A stretch of DNA of 64,000 nucleotides from Sphingomonas kyeonggiensis (GTDB lineage Bacteria > Pseudomonadota > Alphaproteobacteria > Sphingomonadales > Sphingomonadaceae), in the NCBI RefSeq assembly GCF_030812785.1, contig NZ_JAUSTJ010000002.1:1364001-1428000 (forward strand), given 5' to 3'. The position numbers were made by a program, and so were the translations under genes. The notes below the pieces were generated by a model. It was given only the letters and a program-made list of their open reading frames with translations. It searched no databases and was not told the origin of the DNA. This document shows, piece after piece, positions 32,207 through 42,441 of the stretch (its first letter is position 1; each line of letters begins with the position of its first letter).

Positions 32207-34203
32207 TCTGCGGCCTCTGCGAAGTCTTCGCCGTGGATCAGCTCGGCCGAGCAGCGCTGCATCGTCGGCGACGCACGGCAGATGGCGTTGGTGAGATAGA
32301 AGTCGGCGATCGGATAGCCGAGCGCGCCGCTGGCCTTGGCGGCCAGCTTGGGCGGCGAGAACTCGTAGCCGGCCATGCCTTCACGGCCGAGCGCCGGCAC
32401 TTCGTTCGCCATCTCGGCACGCAGCTGCTCGAAATTGTCGAACGGCAGAGTGTGACCGAGGCGATCGGAGAGCGCGCGCAGGATCGTCCAGTCCTCACGG
32501 GCGTCGCCGGGAGCGAACACCGCGCGGTCAGCGCGCTGCACGCGGCCTTCCAGGTTCACATAGGTGCCCGGCTTCTCGGCATAGGTCGCGCCCGGCAGGA
32601 TCACGTCCGCATGGTGCGCGCCGTTGTCGCCATGGTGGCCGACATAGACCTTGAAGCTGTCCTTGAAGCTCTCGAAGTTCACTTCGTCGGCGCCGAGGAA
32701 GAAGGTGAGCTTCGGCGCAGCGGCGACGATGTCGGCGATGCCGCCCTTCTGGGCATAGCCGAGCATCAGTCCGCCCATGCGCGCCGCGGCAGTGTGGACG
32801 ACGTTGAAACCGTTCCACCCGTCGCGCTGGAAAGCCTCGGCCATGGCGAGCGTGGCGCCCTGCCCGTCCTTCAGCGCCCCCGGGCCGACGATCAGCACCG
32901 GCTTCTTCGCCGCGTCGAGCGCCTCGGCCGCACGATCCGGCAGCTTGCCGAGGATCGACAGGTCGTTGCCCAACCACTCGACCTTGTAGGTCAGGTCGGT
33001 CTCGGGCCCGATCGCGAAGACCTTGGCGCCCTTCTTGATCGCCTTGCGCACGCGGGTGTTGATCAGCGGCGCTTCGAAACGCAGATTCGAGCCGACGAGC
33101 AGGATCGCATCGGCATCCTCGACGCCGGCGATGGTGGTGTTGAACGCCACCGAACCGAGGTTCGACACGTCATAGGCGAGTCCAGTCTGGCGGCCTTCGA
33201 GCAGGTCCGAGCCGAGCGCCTTCACCAGCGCCTTGGCGGCGTACATCGTCTCGCAATCGACCAGGTCGCCGGCAATCGCCGCGACGCTCGAGCCGGCGGC
33301 CTTGGCAGCGCCCGCAATCGCGTCAAACGCTTCATCCCAGCTCGCTTCGACCAGCTTGCCGTCCTTGCGGACATAGGGCTTGTCGAGACGGCGACGGACC
33401 AGCGCGTCAACATGATAGCGGGTCTTGTCGTGCGCCCACTCCTCATTCACGTCTTCGTTGATCCGCGGAAGCACGCGCATCACCTGGCGGCCGCGGCTGT
33501 CGAGGCGGATATTGGTGCCGACCGCGTCCATCACGTCGATCGACAGATTCTTCTTCAGCTCCCACGAGCGATACTCGAAGGCGACCGGCTTGTGGGTCAA
33601 CGCGCCCACCGGGCAAAGGTCGACGGCGTTGCCCGAAAGCTCGCTCTTGAACGCCTTTTCCAGATAGGTAGTGATCTGCATGTTCTCGCCGCGATAGATC
33701 GCGCCGATATCCTCCACGCCGGCCACTTCCTCGCCGAAGCGGACGCAGCGGGTGCACTGGATGCAGCGGGTCATGATCGTCTTGATGATCGGACCCATGT
33801 ACTTCTCGGTCACCGCGCGCTTGTTCTCGGTGTAGCGCGAGTGGCCGCGACCATAGGCGATCGACTGGTCCTGCAGGTCGCACTCGCCGCCCTGATCGCA
33901 GATCGGGCAGTCGAGCGGGTGGTTGATCAGCAGGAACTCCATCACGCCTTCGCGTGCGGCCTTCACCATCGGCGAGTCCGTGCGGATCTCCTGGTTGTCG
34001 GCGGCGGGCAGCGCGCACGAAGCCTGGGGCTTGGGCGGCCCCGGCTTCACCTCGACGAGGCACATGCGGCAATTGCCGGCGATCGACAGGCGCTCATGAT
34101 AGCAGAAGCGCGGGATTTCCTTGCCGGCGGCTTCGCAGGCCTGAAGCACGGTGGCGCCTGCCGGCACCTCCACTTCAATTCCATCGACGGTAAGCTTGGG
34201 CAT
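32203..34203 (-). CDS. nuoG: NADH-quinone oxidoreductase subunit G
   Basis: 666 residues from the ATG at 34203. The N-terminal part holds [2Fe-2S] ligands [20 protein letters not shown], then [20 protein letters not shown] and [20 protein letters not shown] for the tetranuclear clusters. The C-terminal ~430 residues are a molybdopterin-oxidoreductase-like domain without the cofactor. The ATG overlaps the nuoF stop (TAATG). Confidence 0.97.
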   Translation of the reverse strand: MPKLTVDGIEVEVPAGATVLQACEAAGKEIPRFCYHERLSIAGNCRMCLVEVKPGPPKPQASCALPAADNQEIRTDSPMVKAAREGVMEFLLINHPLDCPICDQGGECDLQDQSIAYGRGHSRYTENKRAVTEKYMGPIIKTIMTRCIQCTRCVRFGEEVAGVEDIGAIYRGENMQITTYLEKAFKSELSGNAVDLCPVGALTHKPVAFEYRSWELKKNLSIDVMDAVGTNIRLDSRGRQVMRVLPRINEDVNEEWAHDKTRYHVDALVRRRLDKPYVRKDGKLVEASWDEAFDAIAGAAKAAGSSVAAIAGDLVDCETMYAAKALVKALGSDLLEGRQTGLAYDVSNLGSVAFNTTIAGVEDADAILLVGSNLRFEAPLINTRVRKAIKKGAKVFAIGPETDLTYKVEWLGNDLSILGKLPDRAAEALDAAKKPVLIVGPGALKDGQGATLAMAEAFQRDGWNGFNVVHTAAARMGGLMLGYAQKGGIADIVAAAPKLTFFLGADEVNFESFKDSFKVYVGHHGDNGAHHADVILPGATYAEKPGTYVNLEGRVQRADRAVFAPGDAREDWTILRALSDRLGHTLPFDNFEQLRAEMANEVPALGREGMAGYEFSPPKLAAKASGALGYPIADFYLTNAICRASPTMQRCSAELIHGEDFAEAAE

Positions 34204-35501
34204 TACTCTGCGGCCTCTTGCATGCCGTTGCCGGCCTGGCGTTCGTTGATCCGCCGCTCGAGCTCGGGGCGGAAGTGGCGGATCAGGCCCTGGATCGGCC
34301 ACGCGGCGGCATCGCCGAGCGCACAGATCGTGTGGCCTTCCACCTGCTTGGTGACCTGCTGCAGCGTGTCGATCTCGCTGATGTCGGCGTCGCCGGTGCG
34401 CAGACGCTCCATCACGCGCCACATCCAGCCGGTGCCTTCGCGGCACGGCGTGCACTGGCCGCAGCTCTCATGCTTGTAGAAGTACGACAGGCGGCTGATC
34501 GCGCGGACCACGTCGGTCGACTTGTCCATGACGATGATCGCCGCGGTGCCCAGGCCCGAGCCGAGCGCGCGCAGCCCGTCAAAGTCCATCGGGCAGTCCA
34601 TGATCTGCGCCGCCGGCACCAGCGGCACCGACGAGCCGCCCGGAATCACCGCGAGGAGGTTGTCCCACCCGCCGCGGATTCCACCGCAATGCTTCTCGAT
34701 CAGCTCGCGGAACGGGATCGACATGGCCTCTTCGACCACGCACGGCTTGTTCACATGGCCCGAGATCTGGAAGAGCTTGGTGCCCTTGTTGTTCTCGTTG
34801 CCGAAGCTCGAGAACCATTCCGGACCGCGACGCAGGATCGTCGGGACGACCGCGATCGATTCGACGTTGTTCACGGTGGTCGGGCAGCCATAGAGACCCG
34901 CGCCCGCCGGGAACGGCGGCTTCAGGCGAGGCTGGCCCTTCTTGCCCTCGAGGCTCTCGAGCATCGCGGTCTCTTCGCCGCAGATGTACGCGCCCGCGCC
35001 GCGATGGACGAACACGTCGAAGTCGTAGCCCGACTTGCACGCGTTCTTGCCGAGCAGGCCGGCGTCATACGCCTCCTTCACGGCCGCGAAGAGCGTCTCG
35101 GCCTCGCGGATATATTCGCCGCGGATGTAGATATATGCCGCACGCGCACGCATCGCGAAGCCCGCGACCAGCGCACCTTCGATCAGCTTGTGCGGATCGT
35201 GGCGGATGATCTCGCGATCCTTGCACGAGCCCGGCTCGGACTCGTCGGCGTTGATCACCAGGAAGTTCGGCCGATCCGGGCGCGGTTCCTTGGGCATGAA
35301 GCTCCACTTCATGCCGGTCGGGAAGCCGGCGCCGCCGCGGCCGCGCAGGCCCGACGCCTTGATCTTGTCGATGATGACGTCGTTGCCGAGCGCCAGCAGA
35401 TCCTTGGTCTTGTCCCAATCGCCGCGCTTCTGGGCAGCCGGCAGGTTCCACGGCTGGAAGCCGTAGACATTGGTGAAGATGCGGTCCTTATCCGCGAGCA
35501 T
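34203..35501 (-). CDS. nuoF: NADH-quinone oxidoreductase subunit F
   Basis: 432 residues. It binds NADH and FMN. Motifs: [20 protein letters not shown] (FMN/NADH glycine loop), [35 protein letters not shown] and [20 protein letters not shown], which carries cluster N3. The ATG at 35501 overlaps the stop of the 57-residue membrane protein (TAATG). Confidence 0.98.
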   Translation of the reverse strand: MLADKDRIFTNVYGFQPWNLPAAQKRGDWDKTKDLLALGNDVIIDKIKASGLRGRGGAGFPTGMKWSFMPKEPRPDRPNFLVINADESEPGSCKDREIIRHDPHKLIEGALVAGFAMRARAAYIYIRGEYIREAETLFAAVKEAYDAGLLGKNACKSGYDFDVFVHRGAGAYICGEETAMLESLEGKKGQPRLKPPFPAGAGLYGCPTTVNNVESIAVVPTILRRGPEWFSSFGNENNKGTKLFQISGHVNKPCVVEEAMSIPFRELIEKHCGGIRGGWDNLLAVIPGGSSVPLVPAAQIMDCPMDFDGLRALGSGLGTAAIIVMDKSTDVVRAISRLSYFYKHESCGQCTPCREGTGWMWRVMERLRTGDADISEIDTLQQVTKQVEGHTICALGDAAAWPIQGLIRHFRPELERRINERQAGNGMQEAAE

Positions 35502-35674
35502 TAGCGGCCCTTCCCCACCATGTTCTGAATGAAGATGTACGCGAGCACTGCGAGCCCGAGCACGATTACGATGCCGATCAGCTTGAAGGCGAGCTTGAGC
35601 GCCCAGCCGAGCACGACGATCCCGCCGACGATCGCGAGGATGACGAAGATGAGGTTCTTGGTCTCGGGCTTCAT
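35501..35674 (-). CDS. 57-residue membrane protein between nuoE and nuoF
   Basis: ATG at 35672-35674, stop TAA at 35501-35503. Product: [18 protein letters not shown] followed by a hydrophobic hairpin, [20 protein letters not shown] and [16 protein letters not shown]. It reads as two short transmembrane helices with a basic tail. The start overlaps the nuoE stop (TGATG) and the stop overlaps the nuoF start (TAATG), so it is translated within the operon; its length is below usual ORF cut-offs. I recognise no family. A role in complex I assembly or membrane contact is inference. Confidence 0.75.
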   Translation of the reverse strand: MKPETKNLIFVILAIVGGIVVLGWALKLAFKLIGIVIVLGLAVLAYIFIQNMVGKGR

Positions 35675-36342
35675 CACCACTCACCCCGATAATCGTGGTT
35701 CTCGGTTTCCATCGCCGCCAGGTTGGTCGGCTCGCCGAGCGGTTCCACGGTGTGGCGGCCAGGCTCCTGCGTGCCGGTCTTGGGGCTCTCGCCCCGGGCC
35801 AGCGCGTCGAGGATCACGAGCGTCCGGTCATAGTCCAGATCCTCGAAATTATCGTCGTTGATCTGCACCATCGGCGCCGACGAGCAATTGCCCATGCACT
35901 CGACTTCGGTGAGCGTGAACAGGCCGTCCTCGGTGGTGTGGCCCTTCTTCATGCCGCGCGCCTTGCAGGCGGCCATCACGTCGTCCGAGCCGCGCAGCAT
36001 GCACGGCGTCGTGCCGCAGACCTGCACGTGATAGCGGCCGACCGGCACCAGGTTGAACATGGTGTAGAAGGTCGCGACCTCGAAGATGCGGATGTAGGGC
36101 ACGCCGAGCTCGCGCGCGACGAACTCGATCACCGGAATCGGCAGCCAGCCCTGCGTGTTGGTCTCCGCACCCACCTGGCGCTGGGCCAGGTCGAGATAGG
36201 GGATGCTGCACGAGAGCTGCCGGCCCGCCGGGTAGCGGCCCATGATTTCCTGTGCCTTGACGGCGTTCTCCGGCGTCCAGGCAAAATTGCCCCAGCGCGC
36301 GCGGGTCTCCGCTTCATCAGGGAGTTGGGGTGCGTCAGCCAT
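35674..36342 (-). CDS. nuoE: NADH-quinone oxidoreductase subunit E
   Basis: 222 residues. Thioredoxin-like [2Fe-2S] subunit that holds cluster N1a. Ligands are in [12 protein letters not shown] and [17 protein letters not shown]; the N-terminal helical bundle includes [20 protein letters not shown]. The C-terminal ~50 residues are hydrophilic and variable. Its ATG overlaps the stop of the NTF2-like gene. Confidence 0.97.
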   Translation of the reverse strand: MADAPQLPDEAETRARWGNFAWTPENAVKAQEIMGRYPAGRQLSCSIPYLDLAQRQVGAETNTQGWLPIPVIEFVARELGVPYIRIFEVATFYTMFNLVPVGRYHVQVCGTTPCMLRGSDDVMAACKARGMKKGHTTEDGLFTLTEVECMGNCSSAPMVQINDDNFEDLDYDRTLVILDALARGESPKTGTQEPGRHTVEPLGEPTNLAAMETENHDYRGEW

Positions 36343-36680
36343 TAACGAATGAACTCCACGCGATCGACCAGGTCGTCGGCGAAAGAATAGATGGACATAA
36401 CCTCGAACGGCTCGCTCTCCGGCGAGCGCGCGACCTTCTCGTGGAGCACCACGGTGTCGCCCAGCTTGTAGCTGCTCAGGATCTCGGCGCGGTTCTGCGG
36501 GAACTCGGCGAACATCGCCTTCAGGCCCGAGCGGACGCCTTCCTTACCTTCACGCAGTACCGCCCCACGATAGCCCGCCTCGCAGGCACCGTCGGTCATC
36601 AGCGTGACATAGGCATCGGCATCCTGCGCATTGTAGTGCGCGATCATCTCGTGCGCGATGGCGATGCGGTCGGCGCTCAC
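36342..36680 (-). CDS. NTF2/SnoaL-like protein between nuoD and nuoE
   Basis: 112 residues from a GTG at 36680 that overlaps the nuoD stop (GTGA). It begins [30 protein letters not shown] and continues [20 protein letters not shown] and [17 protein letters not shown], the usual pattern of the SnoaL/NTF2-like cone fold (nuclear transport factor 2 family). These bind small hydrophobic ligands or act as isomerases; no specific function can be given. The stop overlaps the nuoE start (TAATG), so it is embedded in the complex I operon. Confidence 0.85.
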   Translation of the reverse strand: MSADRIAIAHEMIAHYNAQDADAYVTLMTDGACEAGYRGAVLREGKEGVRSGLKAMFAEFPQNRAEILSSYKLGDTVVLHEKVARSPESEPFEVMSIYSFADDLVDRVEFIR

Positions 36681-37912
36681 CGGTCGCACTCCCCGAACAC
36701 GATGTCGAGCGCACCCAGGATGGCGGTGATGTCGGCGAGCATGTGCCCGCGCGACATGAAGTCCATCGCCTGGAGGTGGCTGAACGCAGTCGGGCGGATC
36801 TTGCAGCGATACGGTTTGTTGCTGCCGTCCGAGACCAGATAGACGCCGAACTCGCCTTTCGGGCTCTCCGTCGCGACATACACGTCGCCCGCGGGGACGT
36901 GATAGCCTTCGCTGAACAGCTTGAAGTGGTGGATCAGCGCTTCCATCGACTGCTTCATCTCGCCGCGGCGGGGCGGCGCGACCTTGCGATCGAGGGTGAG
37001 CACCGGGCCCTCCGGCATCTGCTGGAGGCACTGCTTCATGATGCGCGCGGACTGGTAGACTTCCTCGACGCGGACCATGAACCGGTCATAGCAGTCGCCG
37101 CGGGTGCCGACCGGGATGTCGAACTCGACCCGGTCGTACACGTCATAGGGCTGCGACTTGCGGATGTCCCAGGGGATGCCCGCGCCACGGATCATCGGGC
37201 CCGAGAAGCCCCAGGCCACGGCGTCCTCGCGGCTCACCACCGCGATGTCGACGTTGCGCTGCAGGAAGATGCGGTTCTCGGCGACCAGGCTGATCGCGTC
37301 GCCGAACAGGCGCGGCAGGCGCGTGTCGAGCCATTCGGCGATGTCGGTCAGCAGCTTGAGCGGCACGTCCTGGCGGACGCCGCCGACGCGGAACCAGTTC
37401 GAGTGCATGCGCGCACCGGAGGCACGCTCCAGGAAGTTCATGCAGTCTTCGCGGATCTCGAACATCCACAGGTTCGGCGTCATCGCGCCGACGTCCATCA
37501 CGTGCGAACCGAGGTTCAGCATGTGATTGCAGATGCGGGTCAGCTCGGCGAAGAACACGCGCAGATACTGGCCGCGCAGCGGAACCTCGAGGTCGAGCAG
37601 CTTCTCGACCGCCAGCACATAGCTGTATTCCATGCCCAGCGGCGAGCAATAGTCGAGCCGGTCGAAATACGGCAGCGCCTGGGTGTAGGTCTTGTACTCG
37701 ATCAGCTTCTCGGTGCCGCGGTGGAGCAGGCCGACGTGCGGATCGATACGCTCGATGATCTCGCCGTCCAGCTCGGTCACCAGGCGCAGCACGCCGTGCG
37801 CCGCCGGGTGCTGCGGGCCGAAGTTGATCGTGTAGTTCGCGATCTCGGTGTCACCCTTTTCCGGCTTGCCGCCGTCGATGACGCCTTCGATCTCGTCGAG
37901 ATATTCAGCCAT
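36677..37912 (-). CDS. nuoD: NADH-quinone oxidoreductase subunit D
   Basis: 411 residues, the 49-kDa subunit that lines the quinone site. It has [20 protein letters not shown] with the two functional His residues, [40 protein letters not shown], and the C-terminal [20 protein letters not shown] and [14 protein letters not shown]. Its ATG overlaps the nuoC stop by one base. Confidence 0.98.
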   Translation of the reverse strand: MAEYLDEIEGVIDGGKPEKGDTEIANYTINFGPQHPAAHGVLRLVTELDGEIIERIDPHVGLLHRGTEKLIEYKTYTQALPYFDRLDYCSPLGMEYSYVLAVEKLLDLEVPLRGQYLRVFFAELTRICNHMLNLGSHVMDVGAMTPNLWMFEIREDCMNFLERASGARMHSNWFRVGGVRQDVPLKLLTDIAEWLDTRLPRLFGDAISLVAENRIFLQRNVDIAVVSREDAVAWGFSGPMIRGAGIPWDIRKSQPYDVYDRVEFDIPVGTRGDCYDRFMVRVEEVYQSARIMKQCLQQMPEGPVLTLDRKVAPPRRGEMKQSMEALIHHFKLFSEGYHVPAGDVYVATESPKGEFGVYLVSDGSNKPYRCKIRPTAFSHLQAMDFMSRGHMLADITAILGALDIVFGECDR

Positions 37913-38823
37913 TACGCTTCACCCTCCGGCGCCTTCTTGGCGCGCGGCTTGCGGGGTTTCTTGACCACATCCGGATCGGCAGGCGCCGGGCCGGCTTCGG
38001 GACCCGACTTGCCGGCGCCGGTATCGGCGGTGCTGTCGCTGGTCTTGGGCTTGGTCACCTTCGCCATGGCCGGCTTGGCCGCCGGTGCGGGCTTCAGCGT
38101 CTCGTCCGCAGTCAGCGGAGTCGGCGCGCCCTTTGCCTCGGGCTGCGGCGCGGGGGCCGGAGCCGGTGCGGGCGCCGGGGCTGGAGCCGGTGCAGGCGCC
38201 GCCGCCTTCTCGTCGCCCGGCAGCACGTACTTGGCGCCTTCCCACGGGCTCATGAAATCGAAGTTGCGGAAGTCCTGGGCCAGGCTGACCGGCTCATAGA
38301 CAACGCGCTTCGCCTCTTCCGAGTAGCGCAGCTCGACATAGCCCGTCAGCGGGAAGTCCTTGCGCTGCGGATGGCCGACAAAACCATAGTCCGTCAGGAT
38401 GCGGCGCAGGTCGGTGTTGCCCGCGAAGAGCACGCCGTACATGTCGTACACTTCGCGCTCGAGCCAGCCCGCGACCGGCCAGACGCCGGTGACGCTGGGG
38501 ACGGGCTTTTCCTCGTCGGTGGTCACCTTCACCTTGATGCGGTGGTTCCGCGTCAGGCTGAGCAGGCAATAGACCACTTCGAACCGCTCCTCGCGGTCGA
38601 GATAGTCGACGCCGGCGATCTCCATGAGCTGCTGGTACTCGAGGCCCGGCGTGTCACGTAGGCGCGTGAGCCCCTCGACGACGCGGGCGCGGTCGAGCAC
38701 CAGGTTCACTTCGCCGACGCTGTCTTCCGAGAAGAGCAGGATATCGCCGAGCGCGGCCTTGGCCGCGTCGATCACGCCCTCGTTCGAGGCGAAACGCGGA
38801 GCAGAGGTCTTCACCGCGCTCAT
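37912..38823 (-). CDS. nuoC: NADH-quinone oxidoreductase subunit C with a long low-complexity C-terminal tail
   Basis: 303 residues; the conserved 30-kDa domain covers about 1-200 ([60 protein letters not shown], and the usual end [12 protein letters not shown]). About 100 extra residues follow: an alternating Ala-Pro run of ~18 residues, then Lys/Ala/Pro-rich sequence ending [16 protein letters not shown]. The tail resembles histone-H1-like or lipoyl-linker sequence and should be disordered. Start overlaps nuoB stop by four bases. Confidence 0.96.
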   Translation of the reverse strand: MSAVKTSAPRFASNEGVIDAAKAALGDILLFSEDSVGEVNLVLDRARVVEGLTRLRDTPGLEYQQLMEIAGVDYLDREERFEVVYCLLSLTRNHRIKVKVTTDEEKPVPSVTGVWPVAGWLEREVYDMYGVLFAGNTDLRRILTDYGFVGHPQRKDFPLTGYVELRYSEEAKRVVYEPVSLAQDFRNFDFMSPWEGAKYVLPGDEKAAAPAPAPAPAPAPAPAPAPQPEAKGAPTPLTADETLKPAPAAKPAMAKVTKPKTSDSTADTGAGKSGPEAGPAPADPDVVKKPRKPRAKKAPEGEA

Positions 38824-39392
38824 CGCTCGATCGTCCCGACGCGGCGGATCTTACGCTGGAGCTGCATCACGCCGTAGAGCAGCGCCTCGGCGGTCGGCGG
38901 GCAGCCTGGGACATAGATGTCCACCGGCACGATCCGGTCGCAGCCGCGCACGACACTGTAGCTGTAATGGTAATAGCCGCCGCCATTGGCGCAGCTGCCC
39001 ATCGAGATGACGTATTTCGGCTCCGACATCTGGTCATAGACCTTGCGGAGTGCCGGGGCCATCTTGTTGCACAGCGTGCCGGCGACGATCATCACGTCCG
39101 ACTGGCGCGGCGATGCGCGCGGCGCGGCGCCGAAGCGCTCCATGTCGTAGCGCGGCATGTTGACGTGGATCATCTCGACCGCGCAGCAGGCCAGGCCGAA
39201 GGTCATCCACCACAGCGAACCGGTGCGGGCCCACTGGAACAGCTCCTCGGTCGAGGTGACCAGGAAGCCCTTGTCGCCGATCTCGGCATTGATGTCGTTC
39301 AGGAAGCCGACGTCGGGCAGGGTTCCCGGCGGCGGCGCACCGATCAGGCCGCTGCCCGGCAAGGGCGACGACTGGGTGAGTTCTACTCCCAT
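38820..39392 (-). CDS. nuoB: NADH-quinone oxidoreductase subunit B
   Basis: 190 residues from the ATG at 39392. It carries cluster N2. The adjacent Cys pair is in [20 protein letters not shown]; the other ligands are in [20 protein letters not shown] and [40 protein letters not shown] is the usual NuoB core. The start lies 10 bases inside the end of nuoA. Confidence 0.98.
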   Translation of the reverse strand: MGVELTQSSPLPGSGLIGAPPPGTLPDVGFLNDINAEIGDKGFLVTSTEELFQWARTGSLWWMTFGLACCAVEMIHVNMPRYDMERFGAAPRASPRQSDVMIVAGTLCNKMAPALRKVYDQMSEPKYVISMGSCANGGGYYHYSYSVVRGCDRIVPVDIYVPGCPPTAEALLYGVMQLQRKIRRVGTIER

Positions 39393-39772
39393 TCGAGCGC
39401 TCCCTTCTTCCAGGCGTAAACAAGGCCGAGCAAGAGCTCGCCGATAAAGACCATCATCGAGATCCAGGCGGTCCAGCTGGCGGCGACGGTGCCCATCTTG
39501 AACACCGAGACGGCCCAGGGATACAGGAACGCCGCTTCGAGATCGAAGACGATGAACAGGATGGCGACGAGGTAGAAACGCACGTCGAACTGGCTGCGCG
39601 AATCCTCGAACGCGGGGAAGCCGCACTCATATTCGCTGAGCTTGGCTTCCGTCGGCTTGTGCGAACCCGTCAGCCGGCTGACCAGCATGGGCAGGAACAC
39701 GAAGGCGCTGGAAAGCGCGAGGGCGACCCCGAGGAACAACAGGATCGGCAGATATTGTGACAGGTCGACCAA
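39383..39772 (-). CDS. nuoA: NADH-quinone oxidoreductase subunit A
   Basis: 129 residues from a TTG at 39772, preceded by GAGAAGAGAAGG; the frame is open to an ATG at 39838, but the extra 22 residues look unlike NuoA. Three transmembrane helices: [40 protein letters not shown] and [40 protein letters not shown] is the signature loop. First gene of the operon; its promoter should lie between 39773 and 39878. Confidence 0.95.
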   Translation of the reverse strand: MVDLSQYLPILLFLGVALALSSAFVFLPMLVSRLTGSHKPTEAKLSEYECGFPAFEDSRSQFDVRFYLVAILFIVFDLEAAFLYPWAVSVFKMGTVAASWTAWISMMVFIGELLLGLVYAWKKGALEWE

Positions 39773-39878
39773 TGGCCTTCTCTTCTCGCGGATGCGGAAT
39801 CTGACGGGGGCTTTAGGACGATGAAAGGAGTGCGGCAAGGGCGGAAACCCTTGAGAATCATTCGCAATAATTTGGCGT

Positions 39879-40781
39879 TTACCGCGCCGGGATCGCCACG
39901 ACGGGCGTAGGCCGCTGCGCGCCGGAAATACGTCCCGCCTTGTCAGGCAGATGGACGCTCCATTGGGAGTCGCCGACGATCAGGATCCGCTTGCCGACAC
40001 GGGCGATCTGGGTGGGATCGACGATCGCCCCGCCCTGCGCCGCAACCTCCGGCTCGACGATCTTCCCGTCCACGATCCGGAATCGCCAGACCTTGCCCGG
40101 CACAGTGGCATTGCGCACGCCCAGGAAGGAGTCGCCGTCCGCGACGAGACCATCGACTCCGCGCAGCCTGTTGCCGTCGGCAAGCAGGACCGGCGTCTCG
40201 GCGCCGCTGGCCAGGTCGACGCTGATCAGCCCGAGTCCATAGTCGGCGACGAGCAGCTTCCGGCCCTGGTCATAGACCGCACTGCCCTGCGCACTCCCCT
40301 TCTCGCGCGGCGCAATCACCGGCGTGAGCGCGGCACACTTGCCCTCGCAGCGATAGACCGCGCCGTTCTTGCTGTCGCTGACGAAGACCCGGTCCTGCCA
40401 CACCGAGACATCGCCCGGTGTGAAGGCTCCCTTGGGTGCGAGCCGGGCACGCAACCGGCCCTTGCGGTCCATCGCAAGCAGCGCGGCACCGCTGCAGTCG
40501 GGAATCCTGAGGTCGGCAGGGCAATTGGCGGCGATCCAGAGCCATTTGCGGCGCGGATCCCAGGCGATGCCGAGCGGCGCGCCATCTCCGTTGGGGAGCT
40601 TGTGTGCAGTAAACCGCCCATTCCGGTGCGCGACGATGCTCCGGTCGAGCACACTGCTCACCCAGATTGTCTCGCCATCCGAGGCCACGCCCTCGATCAG
40701 GCGGTATTCGGCGGGGATGGTGAGGAAGGCGGCGGGCGGCGCGTCCTGGGCGAGAAGCCCGATCAGCGCCGCGGCGATCAC
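39879..40781 (-). CDS. Exported six-bladed beta-propeller (SMP-30/NHL-like) protein
   Basis: 300 residues from a GTG at 40781 that overlaps the monophosphatase stop (GTGA). A short signal peptide (VIAAALIGLLAQDAPPAA) leads into repeats such as IEGVASDGETIWVSSVLDRS, PLGIAWDPRRKWLWIAANCP, TPGDVSVWQDRVFVSDSKNG and QGSAVYDQGRKLLVADYGLG. The pattern matches SMP-30/gluconolactonase-like or NHL-type propellers. Two Cys pairs suggest disulfides in the periplasm. Substrate unknown. Confidence 0.8.
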   Translation of the reverse strand: MIAAALIGLLAQDAPPAAFLTIPAEYRLIEGVASDGETIWVSSVLDRSIVAHRNGRFTAHKLPNGDGAPLGIAWDPRRKWLWIAANCPADLRIPDCSGAALLAMDRKGRLRARLAPKGAFTPGDVSVWQDRVFVSDSKNGAVYRCEGKCAALTPVIAPREKGSAQGSAVYDQGRKLLVADYGLGLISVDLASGAETPVLLADGNRLRGVDGLVADGDSFLGVRNATVPGKVWRFRIVDGKIVEPEVAAQGGAIVDPTQIARVGKRILIVGDSQWSVHLPDKAGRISGAQRPTPVVAIPAR

Positions 40782-41593
40782 CGCAGCGAGTTCGCGACGA
40801 GCTTGTGCAGCTTGGAGTGCAGCACGTCGTTGGCCGCGAGATACTGGTTGCGCTCGCGCGCCAAGTCCTGGCCGCGATAGTCGGTCACGAAGCCGCCCGC
40901 TTCCTTGACCAGCAGCATGCCGGCAGCGACGTCCCAAGGCTTGAGATCGCTTTCCCAGAAGCCGTCGAAGCGGCCCGCGGCGACCCAGGCGAGGTCGAGC
41001 GCAGCCGAGCCGAGGCGGCGGATGCCGGCGACTTCAGGCGCGACGGCGCCGAAGATGCGGCTCCACTCGGCGAAATTGCCATGGCCGAGGAACGGGATGC
41101 CCGTCGCGATCAGCGCCTCGTCGAGGTGCCGGCGCGCCGAGACCCGCAGGCGCTGGTCCTGCAGCCAGGCGCCGCGGCCTTTTTCCGACCAGAAGCTCTC
41201 GTCGGTCAGCGGCTGGTAGATATAGGCGTGCGTCACCTCGGGCTTGCCCTGGGCGCCGCGCGGATCCTCGACTGCGATCGAGATGCAGAAATGCGGGATG
41301 CCGTGGAGGAAGTTGCTGGTGCCGTCGAGCGGATCGATGATCCAGCGCGGCTTGTCCGGATCGCCGGCGATCTCGCCGCGCTCCTCGACCAGGAAGCCCC
41401 AGTCCGGACGCGCCTTCTGGAGCTCCTCGATCAGCGTGTCCTCGGCGCGCTTGTCGGCCAGGCTGACAAAGTCCGCCGGCCCCTTGCGGCTGACCTGGAG
41501 GTGCGAGACCTCGTTGAAGTCGCGACGCAGGCGCGGGCCGGCCTTGCGGCAGGCGCGCTCCATGACGGTGATGAGGCCGGAATGCGAAACCAA
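40778..41593 (-). CDS. Inositol monophosphatase family protein (SuhB-like)
   Basis: 271 residues from a TTG at 41593 (LVSHSGLITVMERACRKAGP); family members start at this position. It is a Mg-dependent, Li-sensitive phosphatase fold: VEERGE (metal-binding Glu), WIIDPLDGTSNFLHGIPHFC (motif A) and the C-terminal LKPWDVAAGMLLVKEAGGFV (motif B). Substrate may be inositol-1-phosphate or another sugar phosphate; SuhB in E. coli also takes part in rRNA antitermination. Followed directly by the propeller gene. Confidence 0.93.
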   Translation of the reverse strand: MVSHSGLITVMERACRKAGPRLRRDFNEVSHLQVSRKGPADFVSLADKRAEDTLIEELQKARPDWGFLVEERGEIAGDPDKPRWIIDPLDGTSNFLHGIPHFCISIAVEDPRGAQGKPEVTHAYIYQPLTDESFWSEKGRGAWLQDQRLRVSARRHLDEALIATGIPFLGHGNFAEWSRIFGAVAPEVAGIRRLGSAALDLAWVAAGRFDGFWESDLKPWDVAAGMLLVKEAGGFVTDYRGQDLARERNQYLAANDVLHSKLHKLVANSLR

Positions 41594-41606
41594 GTCAAAT
41601 GCTCCA

Positions 41607-41721
41607 AAACCCCTCTCCCATTGGGAGAGGGAGGGGCCCATCGCGTCAGCGATGGGAGGGTGAGGGTCGAGGGCAGTCCGATACCGCCCTCACCCAACCC
41701 TCTCCCAAAGGGAGAGGGCTT
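41607..41721. repeat. Family C palindromes between efp and the monophosphatase gene
   Basis: Left hairpin CCCTCTCCCATTGGGAGAGG-GAGGGG (41610-41637), a centre with ATCGCGTCAGCGAT and GGGTGAGGGTCGAGGGC, and a right hairpin CCCTCTCCCAAAGGGAGAGG-G (~41698-41719) preceded by GCCCTCACCCAA. The halves are inverted, as in the other families. The right hairpin begins at the efp stop. Confidence 0.85.
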
Positions 41722-42285
41722 TTAGTCCGCGCGGCGGACGTAGGTCTGCTCGTACACGTCGACGACGATGCGGGTGCCCGAGGCGATGTGCGGCGGCACC
41801 AGGATGCGCACGCCATTGTCGAGCACGGCCGGCTTGTACGACGACGAGGCCGTCTGGCCCTTCACCACCGCATCGGCCTCGATGATCGTCGCTTCGATCG
41901 TGTCGGGCAGCTGCACGCTGATCGGCTCTTCGTCATAGAGCTCCATCACCACGTCCATGCCGTCCTGCAGGAAGGCAGCCGCGTCGCCGAGCAGGTCGCG
42001 CGGCAGCGTGGTCTGGTCGTAGGTTTCCTTGTCCATGAAGGTGAGCACGTCACCCTCGGCGAACAGGAACTGGAAGTCCTTGGTGTCGAGGCGCACGCGC
42101 TCGACCGTCTCCGCCGAGCGGAAACGGACGTTGTTCTTGCGGCCGTCGCGCAGGTTCTTGAGCTCGACCTGCATGTACGCACCGCCCTTGCCGGGCTGCG
42201 TGTGCTGGATCTTCACGGCACGCCAGATGCCGTTTTCATATTCGATGATGTTGCCGGGACGGATGTCCACGCCGCTGATCTTCAT
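41722..42285 (-). CDS. efp: Translation elongation factor P
   Basis: 187 residues, normal EF-P length. It binds between P and E sites and rescues ribosomes stalled at polyproline. The N-terminal KOW-like domain has [38 protein letters not shown], with Lys at the tip position of domain I (KGG); OB domains II and III follow and end [19 protein letters not shown]. This genome encodes many Pro-rich stretches, for example NuoC, which would need it. Confidence 0.96.
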   Translation of the reverse strand: MKISGVDIRPGNIIEYENGIWRAVKIQHTQPGKGGAYMQVELKNLRDGRKNNVRFRSAETVERVRLDTKDFQFLFAEGDVLTFMDKETYDQTTLPRDLLGDAAAFLQDGMDVVMELYDEEPISVQLPDTIEATIIEADAVVKGQTASSSYKPAVLDNGVRILVPPHIASGTRIVVDVYEQTYVRRAD

Positions 42286-42359
42286 GGTCGAGACCTATGG
42301 AACTGAGAAAGAGCTGAGCCGGCGCCTTTAGCCGCGCACGGCCTTCACCGCAACTCCTT

Positions 42360-42439
42360 CGTCACCCGGTGGAAGCCGGGGTCTCGTGCCGCACGCTGTC
42401 CCTTTGCGGTGCGAGATCCCGGCTTCCACCGGAATGACG
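42360..42439. repeat. Family A palindrome pair between efp and the M23 peptidase gene
   Basis: CGTCACCCGGTGGAAGCCGG-GGTCTCG faces CGAGATCCCGGCTTCCACCG-GAATGACGG. The GGTGGAAGCC core has compensating changes on both arms (GGTGG/CCACC), so the stem is preserved although the sequence differs from the consensus. Confidence 0.88.
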
Positions 42440-42441
42440 GA

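Noticed and set aside
41607..41721. Family C repeat considered as the efp terminator
   Set aside because: A strong hairpin follows efp, but no T-run comes after it on the minus strand, and the two-sided structure matches a dispersed repeat better.
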